DNA of 64,000 bases from Candidatus Poseidoniaceae archaeon (GCA_949372655.1 CASIAI010000001.1:325279-389278), one strand, 5' to 3'; counted from the stretch's first letter, positions 25,182 through 35,828 are shown. Notes: a model not told the origin generated them from the letters alone. Program-made: numbers and translations.

Positions 25182-26610
25182 ATGTTCTCAGGTACAATTA
25201 ATTCAATGAGTCACGAAGGTGGCTTACTCCTCTCCTTTAGTGGGTCGTCTCCTGCTCTTGAATCAATTATCATTCGAGCTTCTGACGGTATATATATCGG
25301 TAAAATAGATGGTGTTCTAGGAAATTCTGAATCGCCAATTGCCCACGTTGGCCATATCGATCGTAAGTTAGACTTGGATTCGCTTATTGGTGAACAAGTT
25401 ACTATTCGACCAAAAAAGCCTCGTGAAGAGCGTTACCCCTCTCGTGATAGAGACGGTGGCGGCAGGAGAGAATTCGATAGAGGTTCTAGGGATGGCGGTC
25501 GTGGAAACTTCGATAGAGGTTCCAGGGATGGCGGTCGCGGAAACTTCGATAGAGGTTCCAGAGATAGAAGAAATGATTCGAATGATGGTGACTGGGATTG
25601 TCCAAAGTGCAATAATTCCAACTTTGCTAGACGTACTGAGTGTAACAGGTGCGGCGAGCCTCGTGGCGCTGGTGGCGGCCGAAGAGACGGCGGTCGTGGG
25701 AATTTCGACAGAAGGTCCAGAGATGGCGGTCGTAGAGACGGTGGTCGTGGAAACTTCGATAGAGGTTCCAGAGATAGAAGAAATGATTCAAATGATGGTG
25801 ACTGGGATTGTCCAAAGTGCAATAATTCCAACTTTGCTAGACGTACTGAGTGTAACAGGTGCGGCGAGCCTCGTGGCGCTGGTGGCGGCCGAAGAGGCGG
25901 CGGTCGTGGAAACTTCGATAGAGGTTCCAGAGATGGCGGTCGTAGAGACGGTGGTCGTGGAAACTTCGATAGAGGTTCCAGAGATGGCGGCCGAAGAGAT
26001 GGCGGTCGTGGAAACTTCGACAGAGGTTCTAGAGATAGTGGGAAAACTTTCGCTCATAATGACTGGGACTGTCCTAAATGTAACAATTCTAACTTTTCTT
26101 TCCGTAGAGACTGTAATCGCTGTGGTGAACCACGACCTGCGCGGCGGCGGCGGCGGTCGTAGAGACGGTGGCCGAGGAAATTTCGACAGAGGTTCTAGAG
26201 ATGGCGGCCGTAGAGACGGCGGCGGTGGCGGTGGCCGTAGAGACGGTGGCCGAGGAAATTTCGATAGAGGTTCCAGAGATGGCGGCCGTAGAGACGGCGG
26301 CGGTGGCGGTGACCGCAGAGACGGTGGCCGAGGAAATTTCGACAGAGGGTCCAGAGATGGCGGCCGTAGAGACGGCGGCGGTGGCGGTGACCGCAGAGAC
26401 GGTGGCCGAGGAAACTTCGATAGAGGTTCTCGAGAAGGAAGAGATTCTGGCCGTGGAGAGCGAAGAGAATTCTCTAATCGGGATGATAGTAGAACAAAGC
26501 CGGAAGAGAATAATTTCCGTAAGTCAAGGGGTAAAAGAGCAGGACATGCCCATAATAATGCCCCAAAGCCAATTGTTCCTCGTAAATTTAATCGAAATAG
26601 TGATGATTAA
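25182..26610 (+). CDS. gar1: Gar1-domain protein with RGG tail and three RanBP2-type zinc fingers (frameshifted)
   Basis: Residues 1-75 (GTINSMSHEGGLLLSF..DGIYIGKIDGVLGNSESPIAHVGHID) resemble the Gar1 fold, a core protein of H/ACA pseudouridylation RNPs. A long Arg-Gly tail of GRGNFDRGSRDGGRR units follows. Three RanBP2-type fingers, pattern W-x-C-x2-C-x10-C-x2-C (DWDCPKCNNSNFARRTECNRC), sit at about 137-161, 207-231 and 294-318; this type binds single-stranded RNA. The ORF track splits the gene: frame of 25182 stops at 26162, but the RGG repeat continues in the next frame to 26610 (KPIVPRKFNRNSDD). A +1 shift in GCGCGGCGGCGGCGG near 26139-26156 rejoins them. ATG 25182 preferred over GTG 25173. 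Whether the shift is biological or a sequencing error is unknown. Confidence 0.8.
25541..25909 (+). repeat. Tandem 210-bp unit encoding RGG plus zinc finger
   Basis: 25541-25699 repeats at 25751-25909 with only two visible mismatches (offset 210 bases), duplicating one RGG segment and one RanBP2 finger. The near identity points to recent tandem duplication. Confidence 0.85.
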
Positions 26611-26635
26611 ATGATTCCCTCATAGAGCGGTACAT

Positions 26636-27676
26636 ATGAGCGCAGAAGAACATTACCTAAATGCTATCGAAGCATTGGAATTGGGCGATAGAGAGACTGC
26701 ACAAAAAGAAGCTAAGGCTGCAACTAAAATCGACCCTGAACATGTCGAAGCCTGGCAACTATACTCTGATGTTACCCTGCCTCTTCCGGGAGAGCCTGTC
26801 TCTCTAATGGACGCCTCCAAATCACTATCAGCGGTAAGAAAAGTGGTCGAATTAGAACCAACTCGCATAGATATGTGGGTAAGGGGAGGAAGACTTCTAG
26901 CCGATGAGTTAGGACTTCTAACCGATGCACTACAATGGTGGCAAGATGTACGGCACTATGCTCCAAATGAAGTCACTCCATTAATTGAGCAAGCTACAAT
27001 TCTTGCTGATATGGGACTATATGAAGAATCAAGACAACGACTTGAGACGATTATTGACGAGAACATGGATGTTGCTACTACTCAATATGGCCGTATTCAT
27101 CAGTTACTAGGACTTGTTAGAGCTGCAGCAAGTCAAGATGCTGCAATTCACTTCAAGCCGTGGGAAAAACGCCATGCTGGATGGTCAGCGATCGAAACAA
27201 AAATGAAGAAGCAACCTGCATCTGAAACTTTTATTTTTATGTTGACTACTGTACCGATTCTTTTTGCTGTTATTCTTCTGTCAAATGCCTTAGCAGGTCA
27301 AGGATGGGGTGCCTTTTGTCTAACTTCATTAGTTATTTTTGCCACCGTATTATTCGGTATGCGAATTGCCAAAAACCTATTCCGTTCAGTAAATAGGCCG
27401 GCTTTTAATCTTCTTAGAGCAATGAATTTTGAGTCTTCAACCGGCTTTTCAGTTATTCCCGAACATGTTAGAACCTCTGTTCTATGTATGTACATAATGC
27501 AGAGAAAACCCCTTGCTTGGCAAGAACGTATGTTGATGATAATAGAAGAGAAAAATAAAATTCCTAAAAACTGGCAACTAACAATGCCTGACTTTGAATC
27601 ACACTACGACGATCTTGGATATATCGAAGAAGAGGAAGAAGAAAATTCTGCTTCCAAATTCTGGGAAGAAGAATAA
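26636..27676 (+). CDS. TPR-repeat membrane protein
   Basis: 346 residues. Residues 1-150 are helical tetratricopeptide-like repeats (HYLNAIEALELGDRETAQKEAKAATKIDPEHVEAWQLYSD, then VVELEPTRIDMWVRGGRLLADELGLL). Around residues 195-240 are two membrane helices (FIFMLTTVPILFAVILLSNAL, FCLTSLVIFATVLFGM). An acidic C-terminus ends EEEEEENSASKFWEEE. Probably a scaffold at the inner face of the membrane; partners unknown. Starts 26 bases after the Gar1 gene. Confidence 0.75.
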   Translation: MSAEEHYLNAIEALELGDRETAQKEAKAATKIDPEHVEAWQLYSDVTLPLPGEPVSLMDASKSLSAVRKVVELEPTRIDMWVRGGRLLADELGLLTDALQWWQDVRHYAPNEVTPLIEQATILADMGLYEESRQRLETIIDENMDVATTQYGRIHQLLGLVRAAASQDAAIHFKPWEKRHAGWSAIETKMKKQPASETFIFMLTTVPILFAVILLSNALAGQGWGAFCLTSLVIFATVLFGMRIAKNLFRSVNRPAFNLLRAMNFESSTGFSVIPEHVRTSVLCMYIMQRKPLAWQERMLMIIEEKNKIPKNWQLTMPDFESHYDDLGYIEEEEEENSASKFWEEE

Positions 27677-27678
27677 CT

Positions 27679-28944
27679 TCATGTTCCAGCAGTATAATCA
27701 CTGAGATAGGCAACTTGGTCTGTTGTTAATACGTCAATCTTGAAACCAAGAGTTGCCAGTTTGGTCTTTGCCAATCCTTGGTCTTGTTCTAGAGATATAT
27801 CATAAACAACTGGTCCAAGTGACTCTCCTTCTTCAGCAAGGCGACATAGTGCAAGATATTGATTAGCAAATGACATATCCATTACCTCTGAAGGGTGCCC
27901 CTCAGCTGCTGCTAAATTGACAAGTCTTCCATCTGCTAAGATGAAAATTCTACGACCATCTGAAAGAGTATATTCAATATTATTCTCTCTTATAGTGCGG
28001 TTACTGACGCTCATTTCTTGAAGTTGTCCGATGTTAATTTCACAATCGTAGTGCCCTGTATTAGAAATAATTGCTCCTTCTTTCATAGAGGCAAAGTGGT
28101 GCTCGACTATTACATCCTTCATTCCGGTTGCAGTACAGAAAATATCTCCAAGTTTTGCAGCTTCGTCCATAGGCATTACTCTAAATCCATCCATGACTGC
28201 TCTGAGTGCTGGAAGTGGGTCAATTTCAGTAATAATTACATTAGCGCCCATTCCTCTAGCACGCATTGCCACTCCTCTACCGCAATGACCATATCCTGCA
28301 ACAACAAATGTCTTACCTGCAATAAGAACTGAAGTTGCTCTTAGAATCCCATCAATAGTAGATTGTCCTGTTCCATATACATTATCAAAATCCCACTTAG
28401 TAATTGCATCATTAACTGCTATTACTGGATACTTCAGGTCTCCTGCTTCACCCATTGCTCTTAGCCTATGCACACCTGTTGTTGTTTCCTCGGTTCCACC
28501 AATAACACCTGCAGCATATTCACTCTTTTCGCCATGAACCCTAACAATCAAGTCTGCTCCATCATCAAGTGTCAAAGTAGGTTTGAATTCTAGAGTCTTA
28601 TCGATGCACCAATAGAAGTCTTCATTGGATTGTCCATGCCAAGCGTGAACAGAATATCCTTCAGAAGCAAGCCATGCTGCTACATCATCTTGAGTTGATA
28701 GAGGGTTACATCCAGACCAGGAGATTTCTGCTCCTGCTGCAGCGATAGTCTCGATTAAAACTGCAGTTTCTTTAGTTACGTGTAAACATCCAGCAACACG
28801 CATTCCTGCTAATGGTTTTGTCTTCAAAGCTTCTTCTTGAAGAGCAGCTAATACTGGCATTCGGGCTCTCGCCCAGTCTACTCTAAGAGAACCACTCTCA
28901 GCAAGTTTGATATCGGCAACCGTGTAGGTGTCTGTCTTGTCCAT
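27679..28944 (-). CDS. ahcY: Adenosylhomocysteinase
   Basis: Hydrolyses S-adenosylhomocysteine to adenosine and homocysteine, keeping methylation going. About 421 residues: LHVTKETAVLIETIAAAGAEISW, the catalytic Lys/Asp region YPVIAVNDAITKWDFDNVYGTGQS, NAD-binding VAGYGHCGRGVAMRARGMGA, and SNTGHYDCEINI near the end. ATG at 28944 (MDKTDTYTV) preferred to the TTG at 28959. Convergent with the TPR gene, 2 bases between stops. Confidence 0.94.
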   Translation of the reverse strand: MDKTDTYTVADIKLAESGSLRVDWARARMPVLAALQEEALKTKPLAGMRVAGCLHVTKETAVLIETIAAAGAEISWSGCNPLSTQDDVAAWLASEGYSVHAWHGQSNEDFYWCIDKTLEFKPTLTLDDGADLIVRVHGEKSEYAAGVIGGTEETTTGVHRLRAMGEAGDLKYPVIAVNDAITKWDFDNVYGTGQSTIDGILRATSVLIAGKTFVVAGYGHCGRGVAMRARGMGANVIITEIDPLPALRAVMDGFRVMPMDEAAKLGDIFCTATGMKDVIVEHHFASMKEGAIISNTGHYDCEINIGQLQEMSVSNRTIRENNIEYTLSDGRRIFILADGRLVNLAAAEGHPSEVMDMSFANQYLALCRLAEEGESLGPVVYDISLEQDQGLAKTKLATLGFKIDVLTTDQVAYLSDYTAGT

Positions 28945-29027
28945 GATGTCGCCGACCAATAGTTACTTTTGAACCCATTGATGCTACTCGCCATACAATA
29001 TTAGCGAGATTAACAAAATTAGTGCTA

Positions 29028-32000
29028 CTATCCTTGTTGCTGTATGTAAGCGGCTGCATATTGCTGAGCATATGCTGCTGCTGTTTGTTGGTCATACCCT
29101 TGGGAAATGAACTGTTGGTAGTATTGCTGATAGGCTGCATCCATTGCTGGATTAGAAGCAGTAGCTGGTTGAGCAGTAGCCACAGCAGCAGTTGTTGAAG
29201 CACCGCCCGCTTGGTCAGCATACTGAGAAGCATAGGCTCTTGCAGTTTCTTCAGGGTAACCTTGAGCGATCAATTGTTGGACATATTGTTCAACAGGGTC
29301 TTGTTGATACGCACCTGCTGCACTGAAGTCTTTGACCATTCCATCCATTCCTTCAGAATCACTTCTCTTCAAGAAGAGGAAAGTTAGCGAAAGTATCACG
29401 ATGAGAATTAGAGCCCCGCCACCAAGTAATAGAGCACTTGAACCGCTTTCTGCTGAATCTCCTGAGTTATCAGAAGAAGGTTCAATCCATTGTCCGTTTT
29501 CAAACTTCCAATCACCTTCATACTGGCATTGTCCGCCTATGAAAATCCATCTACCGTCAGCATCATCGAGTAGAACTTCATTTGGAATTGTTTCACCTCT
29601 ACATATCGGTAAAGTTAATTTTATACTTGTAGGAATTCCATAATCATTATCAGTCCATCGCTTTTCATTACCATACTTAGTATCAAATTCATAGATAAAT
29701 ATGTAAACTGTGATTACCTCAGATTGGTTAGTATAATAACTATCCATATTCAAATTAAGTTCGAATGTATCACTATTGGATAATTCGCTGACCACAATTA
29801 AGGTTTTATCTGTTTTAGCAGAAATTCTATCTGAACCAGATGCAGTGAATAAGTCGTTATTGAGGGCGATTTCTACAAACACATCGCCATCAGAGCCAGA
29901 AAGAATACTTCCAGTAAGGGTGAAATTAGATTCATTGAATCCATCTACATTCTCCCAGCCGTTTAACTGTATTTCAGGTGCAATATCTCCAAACCCTTGA
30001 GGTAATACTTCAAAGTAAATCTCCATATCATCATCCCAATTTCCAGCCTCATCAAATACTGTTAGTTTGACCTTGATTGGTTGAGTAATTGCTCCAGTAG
30101 TTTCGTCCACTGTTAAATTCTCTCCAGCATATGAGACTCCATCACTATCAACTCCAAACCCACCAAAGGTGTATGTCCAAATACCTTGACTAGCCGCAGA
30201 CTGCGTGTAAGTATTAGCATTGGTTGAGAAGACTGCATCTTGAGCCTTATCATAGAATACTTCCCATTTGTAAGTCTTGATTCCTGTACTTCCCTCAGGG
30301 GCATCTTCGTCATAAGACCCTGATGCATTAAAGTAAATTGGAACTTGTCCATCTTCATCAAGAACTATTCTATACTTATCCCATTCGTTGTTTGAACCAG
30401 AACTTCCAATCAGATCAATATTATCCGAGTACTCTGCCCTCATTTCAACAAAGGCATCAGAGACTGGTTCGAATTCGTCTGCATTAGAATCATCAGTTTC
30501 GACTACAACTGATAATTGCCTCGAATGTCCATCTTCATCATGGAGCCAGAGGGTAACTGTCCATTGGACATCTTGCTTGCAAGCACCTTGAGTTCCAATG
30601 GATTTACAGAAATTGACAACTGGTGAAATCTCTGTATCAAAAGGAACTGTTCCTACATCTGGAATAAAGTGTTCCTTTTGTCCAGCCGCAAGGGATGAAC
30701 CATCCCAAGAAGTTGGTCCTTCAATGACCCAATCAGTTACTAAACTAACTGTGGCATCTGACTGATAACTGAATGTTACTTCTGCATTACTCTTCATGTA
30801 ATGGGTAAGATAACCTTGTCCTAGAGAATCCAATGGCTTTTGGCCGTTGATTAGAATATCTGTACCCTCTCTTTGTTTAGAGAATGGATTAGGATAATCA
30901 TTAACCTGGTGCAGAAGCATATTCTTCAGTAATGGGAATGTAGAGCTTGTAGCATTCTCTGAATTAAATTCAACGTCAATAGTAGATATAATCATTCCAC
31001 CTTGACCATAACTGCATAGCCCAACAAGTACATCTCCCGGACTATCTGAAACTTGAATTATCGGCTGGAACTCCGCATTACCTAAATTACCAGTACAAAC
31101 CGAAGCCCAATCTGCCTGTTCAGTGGCTAAACCTGCTTCTAAAGCAGATGTTGCTACAGCATTTCCGCTGTTGATTCCTTCGAATATTGCAAAATTATTT
31201 AGTTCAGAAATATCGTTCATTATAGGGTGGTACGGGTCATAAACTTCCGTGTTACTGTAAGTGATTTGAGTTGACTGCGTCTTTCTATCACCAATTGTTA
31301 AGTCGAGAGGCAATCTATTTCCAACTGAACTGGATGAGCCATAAATTTGACTTCCATGAGGGGCTAAGTGTGCTTGTATAGTTCCACCACTCTGCATGAA
31401 TGCAGTTAAGATTTGCTTTCTATCAATAGTACTATCATCATTCTCAGAAAGTCTCAGATAATATTTGTCATCCCCTGAATCACTAGCTGCGGAAGTGTCT
31501 TGCCAAGGCAAAACAATTTTATCATAATGAGTAAACCAGTTTCCTTTGAAGTAATCATCCCAATCATTAATTGAAAATCGTGTATATGATTTACCAAGGA
31601 TCATCAGGTCTTCTACAATTCTAGAGGTACCATCTGTCTTATCGGAAAGTATTGCTATATCGATATTATTTGCAAATGTTGCATGGAAGTATCTTGGAGT
31701 CCCGGACGATGTTCCGTCTTCTAATTCGGCACGATAACTGATATTGTATGTGTGTCCATCTTGGTATCCATTCCAAGGCGTGAATGAAAGGTCAACAACT
31801 TGGCTTGCAATCAATTCTTGAGCAGGTCCTGCAGTTACAGTGTGAGCCAGTGAATTGGTGGTTTCATCGTAAATTTCCATGTAGAATATATATTCACCTT
31901 CTAGTACACCATTGGTTGCTCTAACATCCCATGAATGGGTTAATGATTGGTCAATAGGTAGTACACAGTTCATCTTAGAATCAGATAAACAATCGAGAAC

Positions 32001-35000
32001 ACCGATAGGCTTACTCAAAGAAATATCAACAGACCTAACATCGAAGATTACTCTCTTGATATTATTTGCAGTATTGATTTCATTGCCATTAAACCAAGGC
32101 TTTCCAACAGTAGAGTTATCGAATACTGTTTCCACCTCAATCATGTAAACTCCAGAGAAGAATTCATGCTCGGAAATCAAATCTGTAGAAACATCTCCTG
32201 CATCAACATCAGTTCTAGAGATTGTGTAGCTATTATCCTCTACGAAAGTAAATTCTTTCATTGTGATATTGTTTATACCAACTCCTCTAAATCCATCATT
32301 AATACCATTTCTTCCATCATCATCAGAAAAGAAATCGAATTTCAAATCCACTTGGTTCCCAGATAGAGAAAGACATTCTACTCCCCAATCGGAAGAATCT
32401 GCTGATGTTGTATTATAGACATACAGGTGAGTTAAATCTATACTTACTGTCTTTTTCAATTCATCAGAATTGAAGAATAATGGCCAGTTGCCAGATAGAC
32501 CATCTGTATTACGTGAATCTCCAATTAAAGAAATCTCTGCATTATCTATTGGTTCTGAAGCATTAACTATTCCGTTATTATCTTGGTCAACTTGACAAGT
32601 TCCGTCTTCATTATAATCATTCCATTGACCATAAATTACCGCTTCGTTAGTTTTACCATTATTCGTATAATCCACAATTAGAGCCATGTAATCACTTGGA
32701 TCTATGTTTCCTTGCGAATCAACTTCATAGAAGGTATCTGCATAATATTCGAAATTCAAAGAGACGAAATCACCAGAAAGGTTCTCCATATCAATATTGG
32801 TTACTGTCAATGTTTCATTCTCCCAAGCATCGCCATATCCATTAACTCCAGTGCTGGAGGAACATGGATGTCCAAACCAATATGCATCATTGTTGAAAGT
32901 CAACTCACTAGGACAGAGTTGTGAATCATTATATTTTTGACCCTTTGGATTATTACTCTCAGTATATCGAGTTCCATCTGTACTGTTATCGAATGTAATT
33001 GTACATACCGATGATGGGGTACCACAATTAACATCAGAAGGGTCAGCAGTGAATACTGTCGCTGTAACATCGAAATCTACTGCAGTATTACCCCAGTTGT
33101 TGGTAGTTGCTGAAATTGGGAATGTTCCTTGAGCATACAACCCACCTGGTGAGAAGTAATCGATAGATTCCAAAGTCGGGTCATAGAGATTGAACGGCGT
33201 CACATAAGTGACAATTTCATCATTGATATTCTGTTCATCCCAAGCGTTATTGGACAAAGTAGCAGATATTCTGTAAGTAGTATCATTCAAGAAATCAGCT
33301 TGAATAGATGTAGTGTATTCTTGACCGGGACCTAAGTTTTGTAGATTAATTTGAGTTTGTTGCGTCTGAGCATTTGGACGGAAAGCAGTATTTTGTTTAG
33401 TAATCGTCAAATTATCAACAGCATATCCGTCGTTGCCAGTCCAAAGACTTTCATTATCATCGGAAATCGAACCTTCAAAGCCAGTTCTAAATCTAAATCT
33501 AATATCAACTGTTTCTCCAGCCCAAGGACTCAAATCAAAAGTTCCAAATCCTTCATCTGTAAAGTTATTCCATCCATAATAGGTATTGAAAGAATAAATT
33601 CCATAGTAGTACAACCCTTCAGCATATGCGCCTAAAGCATTTTCTTTGTAAGCTCTATCCAAGTCAAAGCCACCCCATATTGAGTCGCCAGAAAGACATG
33701 CTCCGTTTAGATAAGCGGTTACAGGACAACTAATTACGTCCCAACCATTTTCTTCACTGCCAACTTCAATCATTGCCATATCATCCCAGACATTTCCGAC
33801 AACAAAGCCATTAGTATCTGCACTACCAAGTGCTCCAAAACCTAGGTCTTGATATAATTCAACACTCATGAAAGCACGGTCTGAACCGGACAAGTCAACA
33901 TCTGTCAAGACCATTGCTTCGTCCCAGTTCTTTCCATATCCAGTCCATTCTCCACCAGTACTGTTGGTCTTAGTTTCTCCAGACCACATGAAATCAGTTG
34001 GATTTAGGTAACTTGGTGAAAATTCAGATTGTGATTCATCAGGGTCTGTTCCTGTTCCAGAAGAATGATTTGTTTCTTCAAACCAGTGATGAGTTCCATC
34101 AACATAGTCATCATACTCCCAATTACATCCACCGCAACCGGCTTTATTCTCTGGAGAATCCCAATCCATAGCATAAACTGTTTGATTTGTTGAATTTAAT
34201 TGGTCAACTACCTTCAGTTCAACGTCTAGTTGAGCACTCTGACCGTTCAGAATATCCATTCCAGTATTAGTGACTGTTACATTCAGATCTCTTGTTCCTT
34301 CACCGACAATACCGAAGTATCGGTCAACAGGGTCGATTTCGATTCCAGATACTGACAAGTCTCTACTATCCATTTCAATTACTGAAATTGTATCATACTG
34401 CCCTTCCCATCCGAAATTATCTCTCCATCCGCCGAAAGCCCAATTCTTGTGAGCTACAACAATATCAGGTGCAGAATTAGCCGCTCCTGCCATTTGAGCA
34501 ACTTCAGCGATGTGGGGTCTTCTTCCAGCTGCATATGATAGCGGACTCAAATGGCCACCATTTCCATCAGAAAGAGTTACTTGAATAGAAGTTGGATAGT
34601 TCAAGAAGAAATTAGAACTAGAACCACCAGCAGAGTCGGTTGAATTCTGTTGGTAAGCAATTGTAGGGTTGACAAAGTCAGGCTCATTGTCGCCGTTAAG
34701 GTCAGCGACTGTCACAGTCCATGAGATGTAAGGACCAAAGTATGCCAGTTGAGGATTACTCCACGTACCAACTGCAGAAGAGGTCACATAAGTTACATTC
34801 TCGATATTCTCGTCATTTAGAGCAAGAACGTCAATCACTCCATCACCGTCCATATCACCTACACTCAGTGCTTGAGAAGAAGGTGTTTGCATGTTAACAA
34901 CGTGCTCACCTGGCCCAGGTGTTGTACTGAATGTGTAGGTTAAGGGGAATGAATTGGTTTGACAATTAAATTCAATTATTGAAACGTTGTCATCATTACC

Positions 35001-35828
35001 AGGGTTTGTAACTTGGCCCGTACTGTAATCTAGTCCTTCAGTACGCAGTAGCCAAACGTCGTTATCCAAACATTGGCCGCCACCGCCTATTCCTCCACCA
35101 ACTTGGGATTCTCCCCAGTCACCAGAAGTAAAAATTCTGTAAGTATTTTGTTGAGAAGGGCCTAGGTTTGTAATTACACCTTGAGTGCTTGAAGTGATCG
35201 GGCCCAAGTAGGAAACTACTCTTTGTGTAGTAATATCTGCTTGAAGGTCAAGAACCATAACATCATCATTACCATCTTGATTAAGATCGCTAACTTCTAA
35301 ATCCCATGCCCAAAAGTGAGTGAAACGTGCACCAATGTCCCATGTCTTCTCATTACATCCACCATTCTCGATAATGGTGACGTTACCAGGTTGTCCATCA
35401 GGAGCGCCATTGTCGTCTGTTCTAAACGGATTATTTCTTTGGAAGATTACGATATCTGTTGCACCGTCTCCAGTAAATTCCCCAACTTCAATAAATTGAA
35501 CATTCGAAAATTCATCCCAGTCAGCATTTCTACTTTGATTTGCAGTAACCCAAATGTCTTGGCGCTCACTGAAATCACCAAAACCGTCATTCCAAAGAAT
35601 GGAAATCGTGTGAGTTCCATCGGTTGCAACGGCTATATCATTGAATCCATCACAATTGAAATCGCCGATAGCGACATCATGAGGGTCACGATTTGTAGTA
35701 TACGACCTTGCTTGAGATGCACTGGCAGTTGATGCAATTGCAGCGGTTGTTGATAAAACCATTAGCATACATAGAAACATGCTTCGGGCGCGGGCTTTGA
35801 AGAGATTGCTTTCGTTTAACATCATCAT
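29028..35828 (-). CDS. Giant surface protein with FG-GAP repeats and a Gln/Tyr-rich C-terminal tail
   Basis: About 2266 residues. Signal peptide (MFLCMLMVLSTTAAIASTASA). The first 500 residues hold FG-GAP/VCBS-type Ca-binding repeats: IGDFNCDGFNDIAVA, VGEFTGDGATDIVIF, VSDLNQDGNDDVMVLD, VGDMDGDGVIDVLALND, VADLNGDNEPDF. A long region of CARDB-like beta domains follows (SGIEIDPVDRYFGIVGEGTRDLNVTV). Near the C-terminus a membrane helix (LLLGGGALILIVILSLTFLFLK) leads to a tail of about 115 residues, predicted cytoplasmic, with two copies of a motif like QYVQQLIAQGYPEETARAYA. Likely a cell-surface adhesion or attachment protein. ATG 35828 chosen; the track's GTG adds 9 residues. Confidence 0.8.
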   Translation of the reverse strand: MMMLNESNLFKARARSMFLCMLMVLSTTAAIASTASASQARSYTTNRDPHDVAIGDFNCDGFNDIAVATDGTHTISILWNDGFGDFSERQDIWVTANQSRNADWDEFSNVQFIEVGEFTGDGATDIVIFQRNNPFRTDDNGAPDGQPGNVTIIENGGCNEKTWDIGARFTHFWAWDLEVSDLNQDGNDDVMVLDLQADITTQRVVSYLGPITSSTQGVITNLGPSQQNTYRIFTSGDWGESQVGGGIGGGGQCLDNDVWLLRTEGLDYSTGQVTNPGNDDNVSIIEFNCQTNSFPLTYTFSTTPGPGEHVVNMQTPSSQALSVGDMDGDGVIDVLALNDENIENVTYVTSSAVGTWSNPQLAYFGPYISWTVTVADLNGDNEPDFVNPTIAYQQNSTDSAGGSSSNFFLNYPTSIQVTLSDGNGGHLSPLSYAAGRRPHIAEVAQMAGAANSAPDIVVAHKNWAFGGWRDNFGWEGQYDTISVIEMDSRDLSVSGIEIDPVDRYFGIVGEGTRDLNVTVTNTGMDILNGQSAQLDVELKVVDQLNSTNQTVYAMDWDSPENKAGCGGCNWEYDDYVDGTHHWFEETNHSSGTGTDPDESQSEFSPSYLNPTDFMWSGETKTNSTGGEWTGYGKNWDEAMVLTDVDLSGSDRAFMSVELYQDLGFGALGSADTNGFVVGNVWDDMAMIEVGSEENGWDVISCPVTAYLNGACLSGDSIWGGFDLDRAYKENALGAYAEGLYYYGIYSFNTYYGWNNFTDEGFGTFDLSPWAGETVDIRFRFRTGFEGSISDDNESLWTGNDGYAVDNLTITKQNTAFRPNAQTQQTQINLQNLGPGQEYTTSIQADFLNDTTYRISATLSNNAWDEQNINDEIVTYVTPFNLYDPTLESIDYFSPGGLYAQGTFPISATTNNWGNTAVDFDVTATVFTADPSDVNCGTPSSVCTITFDNSTDGTRYTESNNPKGQKYNDSQLCPSELTFNNDAYWFGHPCSSSTGVNGYGDAWENETLTVTNIDMENLSGDFVSLNFEYYADTFYEVDSQGNIDPSDYMALIVDYTNNGKTNEAVIYGQWNDYNEDGTCQVDQDNNGIVNASEPIDNAEISLIGDSRNTDGLSGNWPLFFNSDELKKTVSIDLTHLYVYNTTSADSSDWGVECLSLSGNQVDLKFDFFSDDDGRNGINDGFRGVGINNITMKEFTFVEDNSYTISRTDVDAGDVSTDLISEHEFFSGVYMIEVETVFDNSTVGKPWFNGNEINTANNIKRVIFDVRSVDISLSKPIGVLDCLSDSKMNCVLPIDQSLTHSWDVRATNGVLEGEYIFYMEIYDETTNSLAHTVTAGPAQELIASQVVDLSFTPWNGYQDGHTYNISYRAELEDGTSSGTPRYFHATFANNIDIAILSDKTDGTSRIVEDLMILGKSYTRFSINDWDDYFKGNWFTHYDKIVLPWQDTSAASDSGDDKYYLRLSENDDSTIDRKQILTAFMQSGGTIQAHLAPHGSQIYGSSSSVGNRLPLDLTIGDRKTQSTQITYSNTEVYDPYHPIMNDISELNNFAIFEGINSGNAVATSALEAGLATEQADWASVCTGNLGNAEFQPIIQVSDSPGDVLVGLCSYGQGGMIISTIDVEFNSENATSSTFPLLKNMLLHQVNDYPNPFSKQREGTDILINGQKPLDSLGQGYLTHYMKSNAEVTFSYQSDATVSLVTDWVIEGPTSWDGSSLAAGQKEHFIPDVGTVPFDTEISPVVNFCKSIGTQGACKQDVQWTVTLWLHDEDGHSRQLSVVVETDDSNADEFEPVSDAFVEMRAEYSDNIDLIGSSGSNNEWDKYRIVLDEDGQVPIYFNASGSYDEDAPEGSTGIKTYKWEVFYDKAQDAVFSTNANTYTQSAASQGIWTYTFGGFGVDSDGVSYAGENLTVDETTGAITQPIKVKLTVFDEAGNWDDDMEIYFEVLPQGFGDIAPEIQLNGWENVDGFNESNFTLTGSILSGSDGDVFVEIALNNDLFTASGSDRISAKTDKTLIVVSELSNSDTFELNLNMDSYYTNQSEVITVYIFIYEFDTKYGNEKRWTDNDYGIPTSIKLTLPICRGETIPNEVLLDDADGRWIFIGGQCQYEGDWKFENGQWIEPSSDNSGDSAESGSSALLLGGGALILIVILSLTFLFLKRSDSEGMDGMVKDFSAAGAYQQDPVEQYVQQLIAQGYPEETARAYASQYADQAGGASTTAAVATAQPATASNPAMDAAYQQYYQQFISQGYDQQTAAAYAQQYAAAYIQQQG

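Noticed and set aside
25387-26610. Separate 407-aa ORF overlapping the Gar1 gene
   Set aside because: Only its last part (RGG repeats after 26156 and the basic end) looks like protein; upstream it is a shadow frame of valine/glutamate repeats. Treated as the frameshifted continuation of the Gar1-type gene.
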